DNA from: Mycoplasmopsis pulmonis
GTDB taxonomy: Bacteria; Bacillota_I; Bacilli_A; Mycoplasmatales; Metamycoplasmataceae
Direction: 5' to 3'
Length of the DNA: 64,000 bases
Assembly: GCF_900660575.1 (NCBI RefSeq)
Contig: NZ_LR215008.1
Coordinates: 887,508-951,507, forward strand
Shown here: positions 35,582 through 48,700 of the stretch, piece by piece
Position numbering within the stretch: the stretch's first letter is position 1
Layout: each line of letters starts with the position of its first letter
Notes under the pieces: model-generated
What the model saw: only the letters and a program-made list of their open reading frames with translations
What the model was told of the DNA's origin: nothing
Databases searched by the model: none
Position numbers and translations under genes: made by a program

Positions 35582-36430
35582 TTAATATTTTGGTACAACA
35601 CTAATTGATATTGAATCAGGTCCTGTGTGAGCAATAATGACCGTTGAGGCTAAAACAATACTTGAAAATTCAAGTCCCTTTTGTTTGAAAAATTCAACTG
35701 CACCATCAACCATTTCTTTGCTTGGTCCATGAACTAGTTTTAGGTTGTAATTTTTGAAGTTATTTTCTCCTCCAATAAATTCAGCTAATTTGTTATAAAT
35801 TTTTTCTAAAGAGCTTTTAAAAGTTCTTTTAAGTCCAGCTATTGAATTGTTTGTATAAGACTGGATAATTGGAAAAAGTTTAAGCTTTGTTAAAATGAAT
35901 TTTTTTACTCCTGAAATTCTTCCACCCTTAACTAGGTAATCTAAGGTTTTTAATGAAAGAAATGTAATTGTTTTGGTGTTAATCTCTTCTAGTCAAGTGA
36001 TAATTTCTTTAATTGATTTATTTTCTTGTTCATACATTTTTTTAGCTTGTAGTCCAATTTCAACAATAGTATTTGCAACAAAGTGATTATCAAAAATATG
36101 TACATTTTTATGCTTTTGTGCATAAACATTTATAACCGAAATAGTTCCGCTTAAAAATGATGCAATAGGTAGAACCAAAACATCATTGTATTTTTGTGAA
36201 GATTCGTTAACTGCTTTTTCAATTGTTGAAGATATAGGAAGCGATGTTTTTATATCACTAGCTTGAATTATTTTGTCAAATAGTTTTTGTCTGTCATTTG
36301 AAGGGTTGTCTTCATAACTTGTTCCATCTAAAATAAGTTGCAAAGGAAGAAAATAAAAATCTTCTAATTTTTTAAATTCATCTTCAGTAATTGAAGTAAA
36401 TGAATCAATAATAATACCTAGTTTTTTCAT
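35582..36430 (-). CDS. DegV family fatty-acid-binding protein
   Basis: A 282-residue protein of the DegV family, which binds a fatty acid; in Firmicutes such proteins (FakB) present it to a fatty acid kinase. The opening [24 protein letters not shown], the [11 protein letters not shown] loop, [10 protein letters not shown] and VHGP are all typical. ATG 36430 is not preceded by a strong ribosome-binding site. The kinase partner (FakA) is not in this window. Confidence 0.88.
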
Positions 36431-36481
36431 AAGTTCTATTATACTTGTCTTTAATTTTTCTTTTGATAAAAATTCAAAAGT

Positions 36482-38080
36482 TTATTTGTTTTGCATTGTT
36501 TCATAATAAAGGTTTACATTAGCTTTTAAAATAACATTTTCTTCTAATTTTTCTTCAATATCTTCATAGATTAATTTAATCTTTTTAAGTTGAATTATTC
36601 TAACTAAATAACAAAGATTCATAAAAGTATTTACATCATGAATTCTTTTTGAAATGTTTCTAGATATGATGACAATTCTAGGATCATAGTTTAAAATGTA
36701 GTCAAAAATTTTTGAATTTAAATCATGGATTTTAATTCCATTGAAAAACTGTTTTTGATTTAATTCAAATGAAGTAAAACCTACTTTTTCAAGTAGTTCC
36801 ATATTGAAAATATTTACTATTAAAATGATGTTTGGATTTTTGAAACTCTCTTTTAATTTAATAAATTGACCATCACTAACATCAAGTAAAATTTTTTTGT
36901 TTTCTTTATATGAGTTTATAAAATCAGTTGAATATTTTTCTAACATTGTGATTTTATAATTTTTATTTTGAACAAATTTATTGAATCAAAAATTTGAAAA
37001 ATTTTCCATAGTTGGAAGATAATAATTTGCAAAAATTTTTCTATGTTTTAATCCATAAACTCTTACATGTGCTAAGTAATTTTTAACTTCATTATGTAAG
37101 AGCATGTAAATAAAATCTGTGTATTGATTTTTAAAACTTTGATACTCATCAAAGTCAACTGTTTTTACGATAAATTTTTCTAGTTTTTTTGACTCAAGTG
37201 ATTTAAAAATTACAAACTTCATTCTATAGATAACATTTTCTAAATCATTAACATATTTAATTGAGTTATTTTCAACAACACCAACTGCATCATAGTAAAA
37301 ATTAATTCTTCAATTATTAAGATTGAATTCAAAATTTCTAACTAACTTGGCTAGGTTTTTATTTAGTTGATGATGGCTATTACTATGAATCATTATGTAT
37401 GTAATATCTTCATCTTCAAAAAGGTAAAATTTACCATTAAATCTAATGTTAGTAAACTCTTCATAAAAAGCTGTTTTATCACTAAATTCTTGCTTTGTTA
37501 AAAACCCTATAAATGCTTTGAATGATCCCTTAACTTTTACAGCATCTTCTTTTTCAATAAATCTATATTTTTTCCTTTGATTAAATGAGAAATTGTGCTC
37601 TCATCTAAAATAGCCAATAAATGATTTATTTTCATCAACATGAACTTCGAGTCAAAGAGTTAAATTTTGAGAAAAAAATTTCGAAACTATCTTATGCACA
37701 ATGTTATCTTTAAGTGATGATTTTTCTCTTAAGAAAATTGGTGTTTTTAAAACATCTTGTTTATATACATCAACATTTTTTAATTGATAAAAAAATTTAA
37801 GTAAATTGTCACTACTATCTTTATCAAAAAGAGTGTTTTTTACAAAATCATCAAAAGAAACTCAAAAGTTTTTTTGGAAGTCATTGTTTTTCTTCAAAAC
37901 ACTAGGAGTAAAGTCAAACATTTTATGTGATGTTTTTTTAATTCTATTGTTTTTTAAGTCAATTAAAAATGGAACAAAACCATCAGAGATATTAAAACTG
38001 ATTTTTTTGTTCTCTTTAACAAAAATGAAGACAATAGCTATTGCTATAAAGATATAAATGGAAATTAAAATTCAAAGCAT
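36482..38080 (-). CDS. Membrane-anchored protein of unknown function, 532 aa
   Basis: One N-terminal hydrophobic segment (about residues 2-22, IAIAIVFIFV), then an all-cytoplasmic or extracellular region rich in F, N, K and Y. The C-terminal 250 residues alternate short strands and helices (FKNPNIILIVNIFNMELLEKV, DPRIVIISRNISKRIHD), faintly like a TIM-barrel with EAL-domain spacing, but I see no EAL catalytic motif. Similar proteins occur in several mycoplasmas, as I recall. It lies between uvrD and degV on the same strand. Function is not assigned. Confidence 0.6.
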
Positions 38081-38102
38081 AATTGTTATTATTTTATTTT
38101 AA

Positions 38103-40286
38103 TTATTTTAAAATTCTTCTTATTGATTCATGAGTTTTAGATATTGTTCTAATACCCACAGCTTTGTTTTTAAATCTAACAACAATTGATGATTCAAAAT
38201 CATTGTCTTGTATTTCTAAAAGCTCTCCTTCACCAAAACTAGAGTGCGAAATAAAATCACCAACAATAAGAGAGTGATGACCTGACTGTATTTCTTGAGT
38301 AATGTTAGTTATTGAATTTATCTCTTGAACATGATCTTCAAGAGATATTCCCATTTCAGTTAAAAATCTTGATGTCTTTTTAGGCTCTTTTGAATAAGGA
38401 TCAATACCACGAGCATCTGAGATAAAAACTTTTGTTTTTGCCCTTGTAAGAGCTACATAGGCTATTCTTCTTTCTTCTTCAAGTTTGTCATAGTTTATAG
38501 AACCATCTTTTGAATAAAGAGCTTTAGCTGAAGGTAAAATATTTTCGTTTAAACCAATGATAAAAACATAGTCAAATTCTAAGCCTTTAGCATTGTGTAT
38601 TGTCATAAGTGAGATGAAATTATTTCCAGCTGATTCATCTATTCTATTTGAATATAAGGCTATATCTTCAAAAAATTTAGAAAGCTCAGAACTTGGATTT
38701 TCTTCTTGCCATTTTTGTAGAAGTGTTAAAAATTCATAAACATTATCTTGAATGGCATTTTCATCATCACGATCATAGTTAATCAAATCATAAAATTTAA
38801 CTTCTTTTAAAAATGCATCAAAAATTCAAGAATAGTTTGCTTCATGTTTTTCATTTTTTAGAAGCTTTTTAAATTTTACAATTGTTTTTAATAAGGAAAT
38901 AGTTTCTTTTCTTGTTTTAGCACTTAAACCTAAATTTTCAGTTTTGATTCTAGTAATAATATATTTGTATAAACTTAGTTTTGCAGCAGCTGCTTGATGT
39001 AAAACTTCATCTAAATCTTTTTTAGCCAAAGATCTAACAAAAAAAAGTAAAGTGTTATAAAAAGCAAGTGTATTTGCTGAGTAAATTGTCTTTAAAAAGT
39101 AAATAAGATTTTTAATTTCTTTTTTTTCAAAAAACTTTGTACCATTAACAATTTGGTGATTTATATTTTCTTTAACAAGTTGTTGTTCTAAAGCTCTTGA
39201 AACATGCGAAGAGCGATATAAGATAACTATGTTTTTAAGTTGAACTTTTTGTTTTTTCAACATGTTAATTTTAGTTACAACTCATCTTGCTTCAGCATCA
39301 ATATTGAAAGCATGATTGAATTCAATGGCTTCACCTTCTTCTTTTTCAGTAAAAAGGTTTTTAGTTAATCTTCTTTTATTTTTAGCTATTAATTTATTTG
39401 CTGCATCAAGAATTTTTTTTGTTGAACGATAGTTTTGTTCAAGTTTAATTTTCATTGATTCAGGAAAGTCTTTTTCAAAGTTTAAAAATATATTTATATC
39501 AGCTCCATGTCACCAAAAAATTGTTTGATCAGGATCTCCTACTATTGTTAAATAAGCGTTCTTTGCTATTACCTTTAAAATTTCATATTGTAAAGGTGAA
39601 GTATCTTGAAACTCGTCAACTAAAACATATTCAAATTTTGACTCTCATTTTTTTCTAACTTTAGGATTTGTTTCAAAAAGGTGATTGACTAAAAGTAGAA
39701 GATCTTCAAAATCAACAAAGTTATTTTCTTTAGTATATTCAATGTAACTTTGATAGACTAAATCCATTTTTTCCATAATATCTTCATCAATTTCTTTTCT
39801 ATCAAAAATCTCTCAGTTAGTAACAAAATCAGAGAGCTTTCTTTTTTTGAAATAAGCTCTCATTGTTCTATAGGCTAAATCTAAATTATCTAAATCATGT
39901 TTTGCATAAAGAAGAGACAAAATATTGTCTATATCTTTTACATCAAGAATTGAAAATGTTTTTGAATAACCTAAATGGTGAATATCTTCTTTTAAGATTA
40001 AATTACACAAATTATAAAAAGTATAAATTTGTAGATTTTTAGTATTTTCATTTATATGAGCAGAGGCTCTTTCCCTCATTTCTTTAGCTGCTTTATTTGT
40101 AAAAGTAACTGCTAAAATTTTGAAAGGATTAACTTGTTCAACTTCAATTAGATAAGACATTTTTCTGGTTAAAACTTTTGTTTTTCCTGTACCAGCTCCT
40201 GCAACTATTTGCAATGTTTTAGGCATTACTAAAACAGCTTGCTTTTGTGCAATATTTAAATCAGCTAATAGTTTGTGTTCAATCAT
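38103..40286 (-). CDS. uvrD: UvrD/PcrA-type ATP-dependent DNA helicase
   Basis: A 727-residue superfamily 1 helicase for repair and fork maintenance. Motif I is AGAGTGKTKVL, Ia AVTFTNKAAKEMRER, II LVDEFQDTS, III VGDPDQTIF, IV QNYRSTKKIL, V MTIHNAKGLEFDYVF and VI VALTRAKTKVFIS. A conserved C-terminal FGEGELLEI segment matches the PcrA tail that binds RNA polymerase. The ATG at 40286 has GAAAGGA before it and overlaps the stop region of the upstream RDD gene; a TTG 14 codons earlier is less likely. Confidence 0.94.
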
Positions 40287-40287
40287 T

Positions 40288-40917
40288 TTAATCCTTTCAA
40301 ATATAGTTTTGTCTAATTCTTTTTTCAACTACAAAAATTACTTGCTCATTTTGTTTTTCCTCTTCAAATTTATTTTTTCAAACTAACTTTGAAGAGGAGA
40401 TTTTATCTATAAAAGTAGTTTTAGTTTTTGAAATAACTAGTGAAAAAGTGTTTGCAAATAAAAGTAAAAATCAAGAATAAGATAATGCATGAATAAAATA
40501 TATTTTTATTAAATCTATCTTAGATAAATTTGAATTTTTATTAGTTATTTGAAAAAGTAATTTTGCATCTAAAACAAACATCATTAATACAAAAATAACA
40601 AGTAAATAAATAACCATAATATTTCTTAAAAATATTTTTTTAAATAAATTTTGTTTGGCTTTAGTAAAATCAATTTTTATTTTAAATATGACCAGTAAGG
40701 GTGGCTGTCCTTTGAAAAAAATGGGAATAACTAGATAGTAAAGTGCTAAATAAAAAATAATTAATAAAAAGAATACATATACTCTAGTTTGCTCATAAGT
40801 ATCTTCTTCTTTTATAATGACTAAAGATGATAAATATGCAATTAAAAAAAACACCAATATTTCAACAAAAGTAATTAGTAATCTAGGTCAAAAATTTACA
40901 GTTTTATTCTTTAACAT
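40288..40917 (-). CDS. RDD family membrane protein
   Basis: A 209-residue protein with about four membrane helices. The N-terminal FWPRLLITFVEILVFFLIAY carries the Arg and acidic residue expected in helix 1. The loop FFKGQPPLLVIFKIKI resembles the G-x-T-x-G-K loop of RDD proteins, and FIDKISSSKLVW the closing D-K/R-x-x-x-T segment. Members are putative ion or small-molecule transport proteins of mostly unknown role. It is packed tightly between the glycosyltransferase (1-bp gap) and uvrD, so all belong to one transcript. Confidence 0.65.
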
Positions 40918-40918
40918 T

Positions 40919-41929
40919 TTATTCTAGTAGATGCAAAATTTTTTCTCAATCAGATTCTTTCAAAGGATTCAACATCATTTGAGTCTCTTGATTTTTTAAC
41001 ATCATATATTTATTAGTTGACTTGAAGTTAGATTTATCTTTTTTTAATATATTATCAATAACCTTAGTTAGCTTTTTTAGTGCCACTGAATTATTTATTG
41101 ATTTGTTTTCCATTACATTTATCAAGTTTCTAATTTTACCCTCTTTTAAGTTAGCTAAAATTCCCGTTGAATAAACTAAAAAGAAATAAAAGTATGAATA
41201 AAATAATTCAGATAAAAAGGGACTTTCATTTTTTTGATAAAAATCTAAAATGTTTTTTCATTCTTTGTAAAACATAGTCGGAGAAAACAAATCATTTTTA
41301 TCTATGTGTTCTTCAATAATTTCGGTGTTTACATAAACATATGTTTTTGCATAAAAGAAAGCAAAATATAAAAGTTCAACTGAAAATTTTGTATTATAAA
41401 GTTTTAAAACTTTGTTCTTGTCAATTTCATCAAAAATAGATTTTTTAAAAATTTTATTGAATAAAAGAGGGAAAGAAAAAGCTAAAATTTCTGGTTTTTC
41501 TTCAATGGAAACTTTGCTTTTAGTTTTTATTCTTTGCTTAGGTTCAAAATCAATTAAACCTCTTGTTTTCATCCTAAATTCTATAATGTCACTATCAAAT
41601 TTATTAATAAGATAAAGTAGTTGAGAAATAAAACTTTTTTTGATGTGATTATTTTGTGTTAAAACAAAAAAATATTCACCACTTGCATATTTTATTCCTT
41701 CAACAATGTTTTTGTTAATTCCTTGATTTCTTGAATTAAAAATTACTTTTACTCTATCTTGATATTTTTCTTTTAAGAAGTTTAAGTGTTTAAAATTTTT
41801 GGGAAAAATGTTATTGTCAACAATAACAACAATTTCAAAGTTTGAACTTTGAAAGTCTTCATTAATTAGTGCTTTTAAAACAGATCTTTTTTTGTTTTTT
41901 TGAAAGGGCAATATTATCGATAATTTCAT
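40919..41929 (-). CDS. Glycosyltransferase family 2 protein, atypical
   Basis: A 336-residue protein. The N-terminus has the GT2 fold (KLSIILPFQKNKKRSVLKAL, IVVIVDNN, RNQGINKNIVEGIKYASGEYFFVL). At the place where GT2 enzymes have a metal-binding DxD or DD the sequence is TQNNHI, so the catalytic metal site seems lost or changed. No membrane segment is present. It sits two bases after asnS in an asnS-GT-RDD-uvrD run. It may be a degenerate transferase or one with another mechanism. Confidence 0.75.
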
Positions 41930-41931
41930 AG

Positions 41932-43278
41932 TTACATTTTCAAGTTATTCGGTGTTCTTGGAAATGGAATTGAATCACGAATGTTATCAATTCCTGTTAT
42001 GTACATAACTAATCTTTCAAGTCCAAGTCCAAATCCAGCTGATCCTGAATAACCATACTTTCTTAAATCTAAATATCACTGGATATCTTTTTGATCAATA
42101 TTTAACTCTTGAATTCTTTGTTCAAGTTTTTCATATCTATTTTCTCTTTGAGAGCCTCCAACTAGCTCACCTATTCCAGGTACTAATAGGTCAAAGGCAG
42201 CAACTGTTTCATTATCGTCATTTTGATACATATAAAAAGCTTTTAACTTTTTAGGATAGTTAATTACTCCAACTGGACCTTTTGCATATTTTTCTGCAAT
42301 AAATCTTTCATGCTCAGTTTTTAAATCCATACCAAATTCAATGTTTTGTTCTTCAAAGAAAACTTTGTTTTTTTCTAAAATCTCAATAACTTTTCGATAC
42401 TCAATAATTTCCAAATTAGACTCAAGAAAATCCTCAAGAGATTGAATTAATCCTGGCTTGATATGTGTGTCTAAAAAGACTAGTTCATCTCTGCGTTTTT
42501 CTAGTACTTTTTTAATTACGTACTTAAGCATCTCTTCAGACATTTGAATAAGTTCTTTTAGCGTAAAAAAAGCCACTTCAGGCTCAACCATTCAAAATTC
42601 AGCAGCATGCTTTTTGGTATTGGAGTTTTCAGCTCTAAAAGTTGGTGCAAAAGTATAAACTTTTTGTAGACCTAAAGCATAAGCTTCAGCATGAAGCTGG
42701 CCTGTTACTCCAAGGGTTGCTTTAACATTGTTTCCAAAAAAAGGTTCTTTATCTTCTGAATCAACTATAAAGGTTTCACCAGCTCCTTCACCATCATTAC
42801 TTGTAATTATTGGAGCTGCAACCAATGAAAAATCGTTTTTTTGAAAATATTCATGAATAAAAAAAGATATTGATGATCTCACCAACATTACAGCTTTTAT
42901 AGTATTTGATCTATGTCTTAGGTGTGGAATTGTTCTTAAAAACTCAAGTGTGGTTTTTTTAGTTTGAATTGGAAAATCTTCATCACTTTGAGCTAGTAAA
43001 GATATTTTATCTACAATTAATTCTACACTTTGCTCAGCTTTTGGGGTGTAGTTTAAAATTCCTTCAGCTTTAATAGAACTTCCAGTTTTAAAATGAATGT
43101 CATTTAAATCCATTTTCTCAGATTTTAAAACTAGTTGCAAATGTAATACACTACTTCCGTCATTTAACTCTATAAATTGGATTTTTTTATTTCCTCTTGA
43201 AGTTACAACTCATCCTTTAATCTTAATTTTGGATTTGTCTAACTCTTTTGCATTTTCATAGATTTGTTTAACTAACAT
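41932..43278 (-). CDS. asnS: Asparaginyl-tRNA synthetase
   Basis: A 448-residue class IIb synthetase charging tRNA(Asn). An N-terminal OB-fold binds the anticodon ([21 protein letters not shown]). Motif 2 reads [20 protein letters not shown], where the final Trp is a TGA codon; motif 3 is [15 protein letters not shown], followed by [16 protein letters not shown] sits four bases before ATG 43278. It heads a run of four tightly spaced genes. Confidence 0.95.
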
Positions 43279-43317
43279 TTTCACCTCAAGTTAATATATT
43301 ACTTTAAAATTTTAACA

Positions 43318-43349
43318 TAAAAACCATAGCATTGTAAACTATGGGTTTA
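43318..43349 (-). terminator. Terminator after the flavin oxidoreductase gene
   Basis: AAACC-ATAG and CTATGGGTTT form an imperfect stem around CATTGTAAA with T residues on the minus strand. Confidence 0.7.
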
Positions 43350-43375
43350 AATTGTGCCAAAAACAACTTAAAAAA

Positions 43376-44572
43376 CTAGTCTTTTTTTTGGCTATTTTCT
43401 TTTAAAACTTCACTTGTAGATTCTGGAAGGTTTTGTCCAAAATCAAAAAAATAAGCAATGTTTTTAAAAGCATAAGGAGGAATTTTTAAATCCTCTAAGT
43501 TTGCTTTTGTAATATCTAAGTTAATTTGGTTTTCCTTTTTTTCCATTAACTTTTGAACAAATTCAGGCTCAACTACAAAAACTGTTGAAAGGCCAACTAA
43601 ATCTACATGTTCAATAGCTTCAATGGCACTTTCTAATGAGTTAATTCCTCCATTTGCTATAACAGGAACTCGTCCATTTATATGCTCATAAACAACTTTG
43701 TTTATTAGCTGATTATAAAATTTACCTTTGGTTCTAACTTTGGTTTTGTAGATATTTTTTCCTCAGCTTGCAAGAGAAAGATATGAAATATCAATTTCAT
43801 CCAAGATTTTATCCATAAGCCAATTAAACTCTTCAACAGAGTATCCAATGATTTCACCAATTGTCTCTTCAGGGGTTGCTCTAAAGCCTAAAATAAAATC
43901 TTTGTGAGCATGTTTTTTAATTACATCTTGAACTCTATGTAAAACTTGCATTGTCAAAAGTGCTCTAGACTCTAGACTTTGATTTCCATATTTATCTTTT
44001 CTTTGATTTGAATATTTAGAAAAAAAAGCTTGTTGCAAAAGTCTTTGAGCAGAGGCAATTTCCACCCCATCAAAACCTGCTTTTATAGCTCTTAAAACTG
44101 CATTTTCAAAGTCTTGAATAATGCCTTCAATTTCTTCAATTGTAAGCTCTGTTACTTCATGTTCAAAAGGAGTTAAAAAAACTCCTGCACTAGGGCCATA
44201 AACTTTTTTATATCTTATTAAACTAGCAATTGAAAACCTTCATGAATGAGCAATTTGTAAAATAGCTAAGTTACCATCTTTTTTCATGACTTTTGCCATC
44301 TGGGTTAGTCCAGGTAAAACTTCATCACGATCATTTGCAAAACCGTTTTCAAAAAGCTGGGCATATTTGTTGATGTAAGTTCCTCCAGTTATAGCCATAG
44401 GTGCACTATGGCTTCTTCTTTGGGCATAAGCTAAATCATCATCAGTAATTATTCCATCATCAGTTGATGTATTAAGTGCCATAGGTGCTAAAACAAATCT
44501 ATTTTTTAAAACAAAATTTTTAATTTTAAGTGGCTGAAATAATTTGTTTTTTAATAATTCTTTTTTATCCAT
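43376..44572 (-). CDS. NADH-dependent flavin oxidoreductase (Old Yellow Enzyme family)
   Basis: A 398-residue FMN-dependent TIM-barrel enzyme. It opens with FQPLKIKNFVLKNRFVLAPM, the typical FMN-binding start, followed by GGTYINK and ILQIAHS. GFDGVEIASAQ-LLQQAF corresponds to the G-x-D-x-V-E-I-H-x-A-H-x-Y-L motif but with A-Q in place of the His pair, so proton donation to the flavin substrate may differ. VPVIANGGINS and VDLVGLSTVFVVEP close the barrel. It is a single-gene unit. The substrate is unknown. Confidence 0.85.
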
Positions 44573-44840
44573 ATTTTCCTAAAAAATAATATTTAAAGTG
44601 CTCTATTTACTTTTAAAAAATGACTAAAATTTTCTTTTCTTATCATAGGCATTTTTTTAAAGTTTGTTTTTTTATTTTTAATCTCTTTTACAAAACACTA
44701 ATTTTAATTTTATATTTTTTAAAGCTAAAATTTAAAATTAAATAAATCAAAAGTTGATCTTGTTTTTTACATAAATAAGAATAAAAATCAAGATCAACTT
44801 TTTATAGTTTTTTTAAGTAAATAAAAAAATCATAGACTAG
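44573..44840 (-). terminator. Intergenic region holding a 14-bp terminator (44749-44802)
   Basis: AAAAGTTGATCTTG pairs perfectly with CAAGATCAACTTTT around a 26-nt A/T loop, terminating the ABC operon that ends at 44841. The other 200 bp are A/T-rich with no gene recognised. Confidence 0.75.
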
Positions 44841-45746
44841 CTATGATCATTTTATTTCATGAGGGCTTAGAGGCTTTTTATTAATTTCAACTCTTTCAAT
44901 AAGACCTTCTTTTAATCTAATAACTTTGTGAGCAATAGGTGCCATAAATGGGTTGTGAGAAACCATAATTATTGTTGTTCCGGTTTGCTGATTTATTTTT
45001 TGTAAAATATCAAGAACTATTAAAGTTGTTTTTTCATCTAAAGCACCTGTTGGCTCATCGGCAAAAATCAAATCAGTGTTTTTTGTTAGAGCTCTTAAAA
45101 TAGATATTCTTTGTTTTTGACCTCCAGACATTTGAGCTGGGAATTTGTATTTAACATCTTCAAGATCAAAGATTTCAAAAAGCTTGTGAATATCCATTTT
45201 CTTTGATTTATCTTTTTGAAGATAATCACCTGTTTCTACATTATCAAAACCTGTTATATTTTCAAGCAAGTTATAACTTTGAAAAATAAAACTAACATTT
45301 AATCTTCTAAATTTTGTCAGCTCATTATTTGAAAGATAAGGTAAGTTAACATCGTTAACAACTACATCCCCTTTAGTAGGTCTATCAAGTCCGGAGATAA
45401 GGTTTAAAAGTGTACTTTTTCCAGAACCACTTTTTCCATAAAGAATAACAAATTCACCTTTTTTGATATGAAAGTTAACTCCTTTTAAAACTGAAGTAAC
45501 TAAATTACCAGAGGTATAAATTTTTGAGACATTAACTACATCAATTATGTTACCGGTTAAGTTTTTAAATTTTTTTCTTGCATCAGCTTTTCTCTTTTTG
45601 TTATTGGCTCTATTGATAATTTTCAAAGTCTTTCAATCAGCTTGTGGGCTTTGTCCAATTTCAATTAAAGAAGTGTTCATAGCCTCTATTGAATCAAAGG
45701 TAATAGTTTTTTCTTTAATCTTGGCTTTTTCATCTTTTTTATTCAT
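44841..45746 (-). CDS. ABC transporter ATP-binding protein (LolD/MacB type)
   Basis: A 301-residue ATPase. A charged extension of about 60 residues precedes the domain. Walker A is LYGKSGSGKSTLLNL, the Q-loop IFQSYNLL, signature MSGGQKQRISI, Walker B LIFADEPTGALD, and the His switch MVSHN. The DEPTGALD and FQSYNLL forms are typical of ATPases that work with FtsX-like permeases. Its ATG overlaps the stop of the giant permease gene (TAATG), so the two are made together and form one complex at the membrane. Confidence 0.93.
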
Positions 45747-48700
45747 TATTTACCTTTCAACAACATAATAGGTTTGATTTTGTTTATTCCAATTCATGAA
45801 AAAATAGATGTAACAGAAATGATTGCTGCAACAGCTAGGAAAGTAACTAACATATGTCAGAATTTTAAAGAAAGCGGAAGGGCTATGGAAGCTGCGTTTA
45901 TTAAGAAGAAATTGAACGTGAAAATAATAGCTAAAACAAACACCGATGAAAGCAAAATAGCAAAGATAATAAATGGAACAAAAATTGAGAAAAATAGAAT
46001 TAATCTTTCTTTGTTATTGTAACCCAAGATTGCAAAGATAGCTATGTTTTTTTCATTTTCAGCAATTAATATTACTGAAATAATTACCAAAATAATAACT
46101 GAAATAATTAAGGAAATAATTAAGATAGCAACAGTTAAATTATTAACAGCCGAAGATATGTTTGTAACAAATCCTGATTCAACATCTTTTGAGTCAATTG
46201 AGCTTGAAACACTTGCATATAAACTTCCATAAACTTGAGCATATTTTTGAAGAGCAGCATCTCTTTGAGATTCATTATTTTTTAACTCATCTAATGAGCT
46301 TGCATTTGAGTTTAATCACCTTAAAATTTGTTGCTCTGAAAGGTTTAATCCACTTACACTTCTTAAAGGTCCACTTTCATCAAAAATAGCATCATAAATT
46401 GCGCTTTCATTACCTTTAAATTCAAAGTTTGTTATTGCAGGTCAATAACCACTAGCTGAGTAAATTGATGATGATCCTATTAGCTGTGCTGGTTTGTCTC
46501 TTGAGGTTAAAATTCCATTAAAAATTTCTTGATTTTCTCTTAGAGCAATTTTGTTTAAATCAGTAATTTCATTAACAATTTCTTGGCTTGTAATAAATTC
46601 TTCATTGATAAAAGTTGGGTTAATTCCAACAACTTCAAAAATTACATTATTGTCAAAGTTTTCTTGTTTAATTTGATGTGAATAACGAGTTGCTTTGTTT
46701 AATATTGAAACTCCAAAAGTTGAACCAATACCTAGTTTGTATTTTTTAGAACTTACAGTGTTAACAACAACTGGATAAACTTTTTTACCATCAATTGTTT
46801 TAGTTTCAAACTTAGCAATTTCTTGCATTAAATCAACATCATTTTCATCAATGATTTTTATGAATTTTGAATCACTTTTGTATCCATAAATATTTAATGA
46901 TCTTGTTGTGCCTTCAAAGTTAGCACTTGCATATGAATAAGTCTCATCAAATCTTTGATCAAAGACAACTCCTCCAAGTGATAAGAAATAATCTTCTCTT
47001 GGAAAACTTTGAGTTCCTTTTTCTTCAAGCTCTTTTGCAATTCTATGGTTTTCTGATTGGTGTAATTTAGTGTAGGCTCTTACTAAAAATTGACGATAAA
47101 CATTTCTTAGACTAATGTTTTTTTGATTTGGAAAATCTCCATAATAATCATCTGCAAAAATATCCCTTGATGTAGTAATGGGTTCATGATTATAAGTGTT
47201 TTCTATAGCATTTCATCTCATATAGAAAAATCCTCTTACACCTTGTAAATCATCAAAGTATTTAAAGTAGTTTTTAGGATCACTTACTGATCCATAATAG
47301 AAATTACCATTTTCTGGATTTTGAATTAATTTATATGGTGAAGTTTCATCAAATTGAGTTTGTTCTAGAAGTTTTCCCATTTCAGAAACTATTTTATCAA
47401 CCCTGAATTTTTGTGTGTCGGGCAGTGAATTATAAATAAGATCTCAAAGGTTAAATCTAATCGCACCTTCAACTATGATATTCATTGAAAATGCACTAAA
47501 AACGTGAGGTAAATAATCTTTTGGATCTCCATTATTTTTTTGGCTTCTATCACCATTTATAGCATTTGACCATCCAGGTTTAAAGTATGTTCCATCAACT
47601 AAGTTTGCCTCTCCAGGAGTTCCAAGAGGAACATACAATGAGTTTTTAATTTCATCATAGTTTAATTTAGTTAAAGGTCCTCCTTCAAGAGTAGGAGTTG
47701 CTAAGTTTAATTTAAAACTATAGTGTCTATTTTTGTAGGTAGAGTCAATTGATTTACTAAAGACTTTATTAATACTAATACCAAACATGATGATTGTTGA
47801 TGTGATGGTAATTGCAAAAGCTAAAGAGAGTAATTTGAAAAAGGAGTTAACTAAAAGTGAAGCTGAAAATTTTGTCTTTACATTTCTTTTTGAAAAAAGT
47901 CTATTTATTCTTCTTGAAAATGATCCAACCTTTATTGCTGTAATACCAGACATTAGATCAATTGGTTTTTTTCTAAGTATTCATAATGAAGTCAAAATAA
48001 TCAAAATCGACATTCCTAAAAAGGGTAAAAACACAGCAACCATAAGTGAGACAATACTAAATTTTTCTGTGTGTCTTTCGAGGGTTCAAAAATTAGAAAA
48101 GACATTCATCAATAAGCCTTGGAGATTGTTTCCAACAACATAACCAAAGACTCCACCAAAAACAGCCGTAAACATTGCAAAGACTGTCATGGATAGTGAT
48201 ATTTGAAGAGGTGAATATCCTTGAAAAATTAAAATTCCAATAACAAGTGATTTATTTTTAATGTATCTATGAACAATAAAAATAATTGAAATAGCAACAA
48301 GAGTTATTAGGATGATAATAATATAAAAGTTGAAATTTGAAACAGAAGATATGATCAACCTTGGAGTTGCAACTCTAATAGATCTTTCTGGATTAATTGG
48401 ATCAATTTCATTATTTAAGTAAGTTTTTTTAATACCAACTGATTGATCAGTTTGTTGACTAATATATGATTCAATTTGATCAGCTAAAAGCCTTTCTTTT
48501 TTTGGCTCTGCTTTAACTAAAATGTATTCTTTTATATTAGGTGATTCAGAAAAAGTTTTTACTCTTTCAAATCCTTTTTGGTTTACATAAACTATGGCTT
48601 GTTGAGAAGTGTTAACTTGTAAATTATTTTCATCAACAACTGGATATAAATAATCACTAGTTGTATCGGTTCCTACAATAATAAATTGAGAACCATTAAC

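Noticed and set aside
37806..38057. Plus-strand frame near the 5' end of the unknown membrane protein
   Set aside because: Antisense of the N-terminal anchor region; no independent start signal.
45774..46389. Three overlapping plus-strand frames opposite the permease C-terminus
   Set aside because: They arise from the hydrophobic codon pattern of the minus-strand helices and lack start signals.
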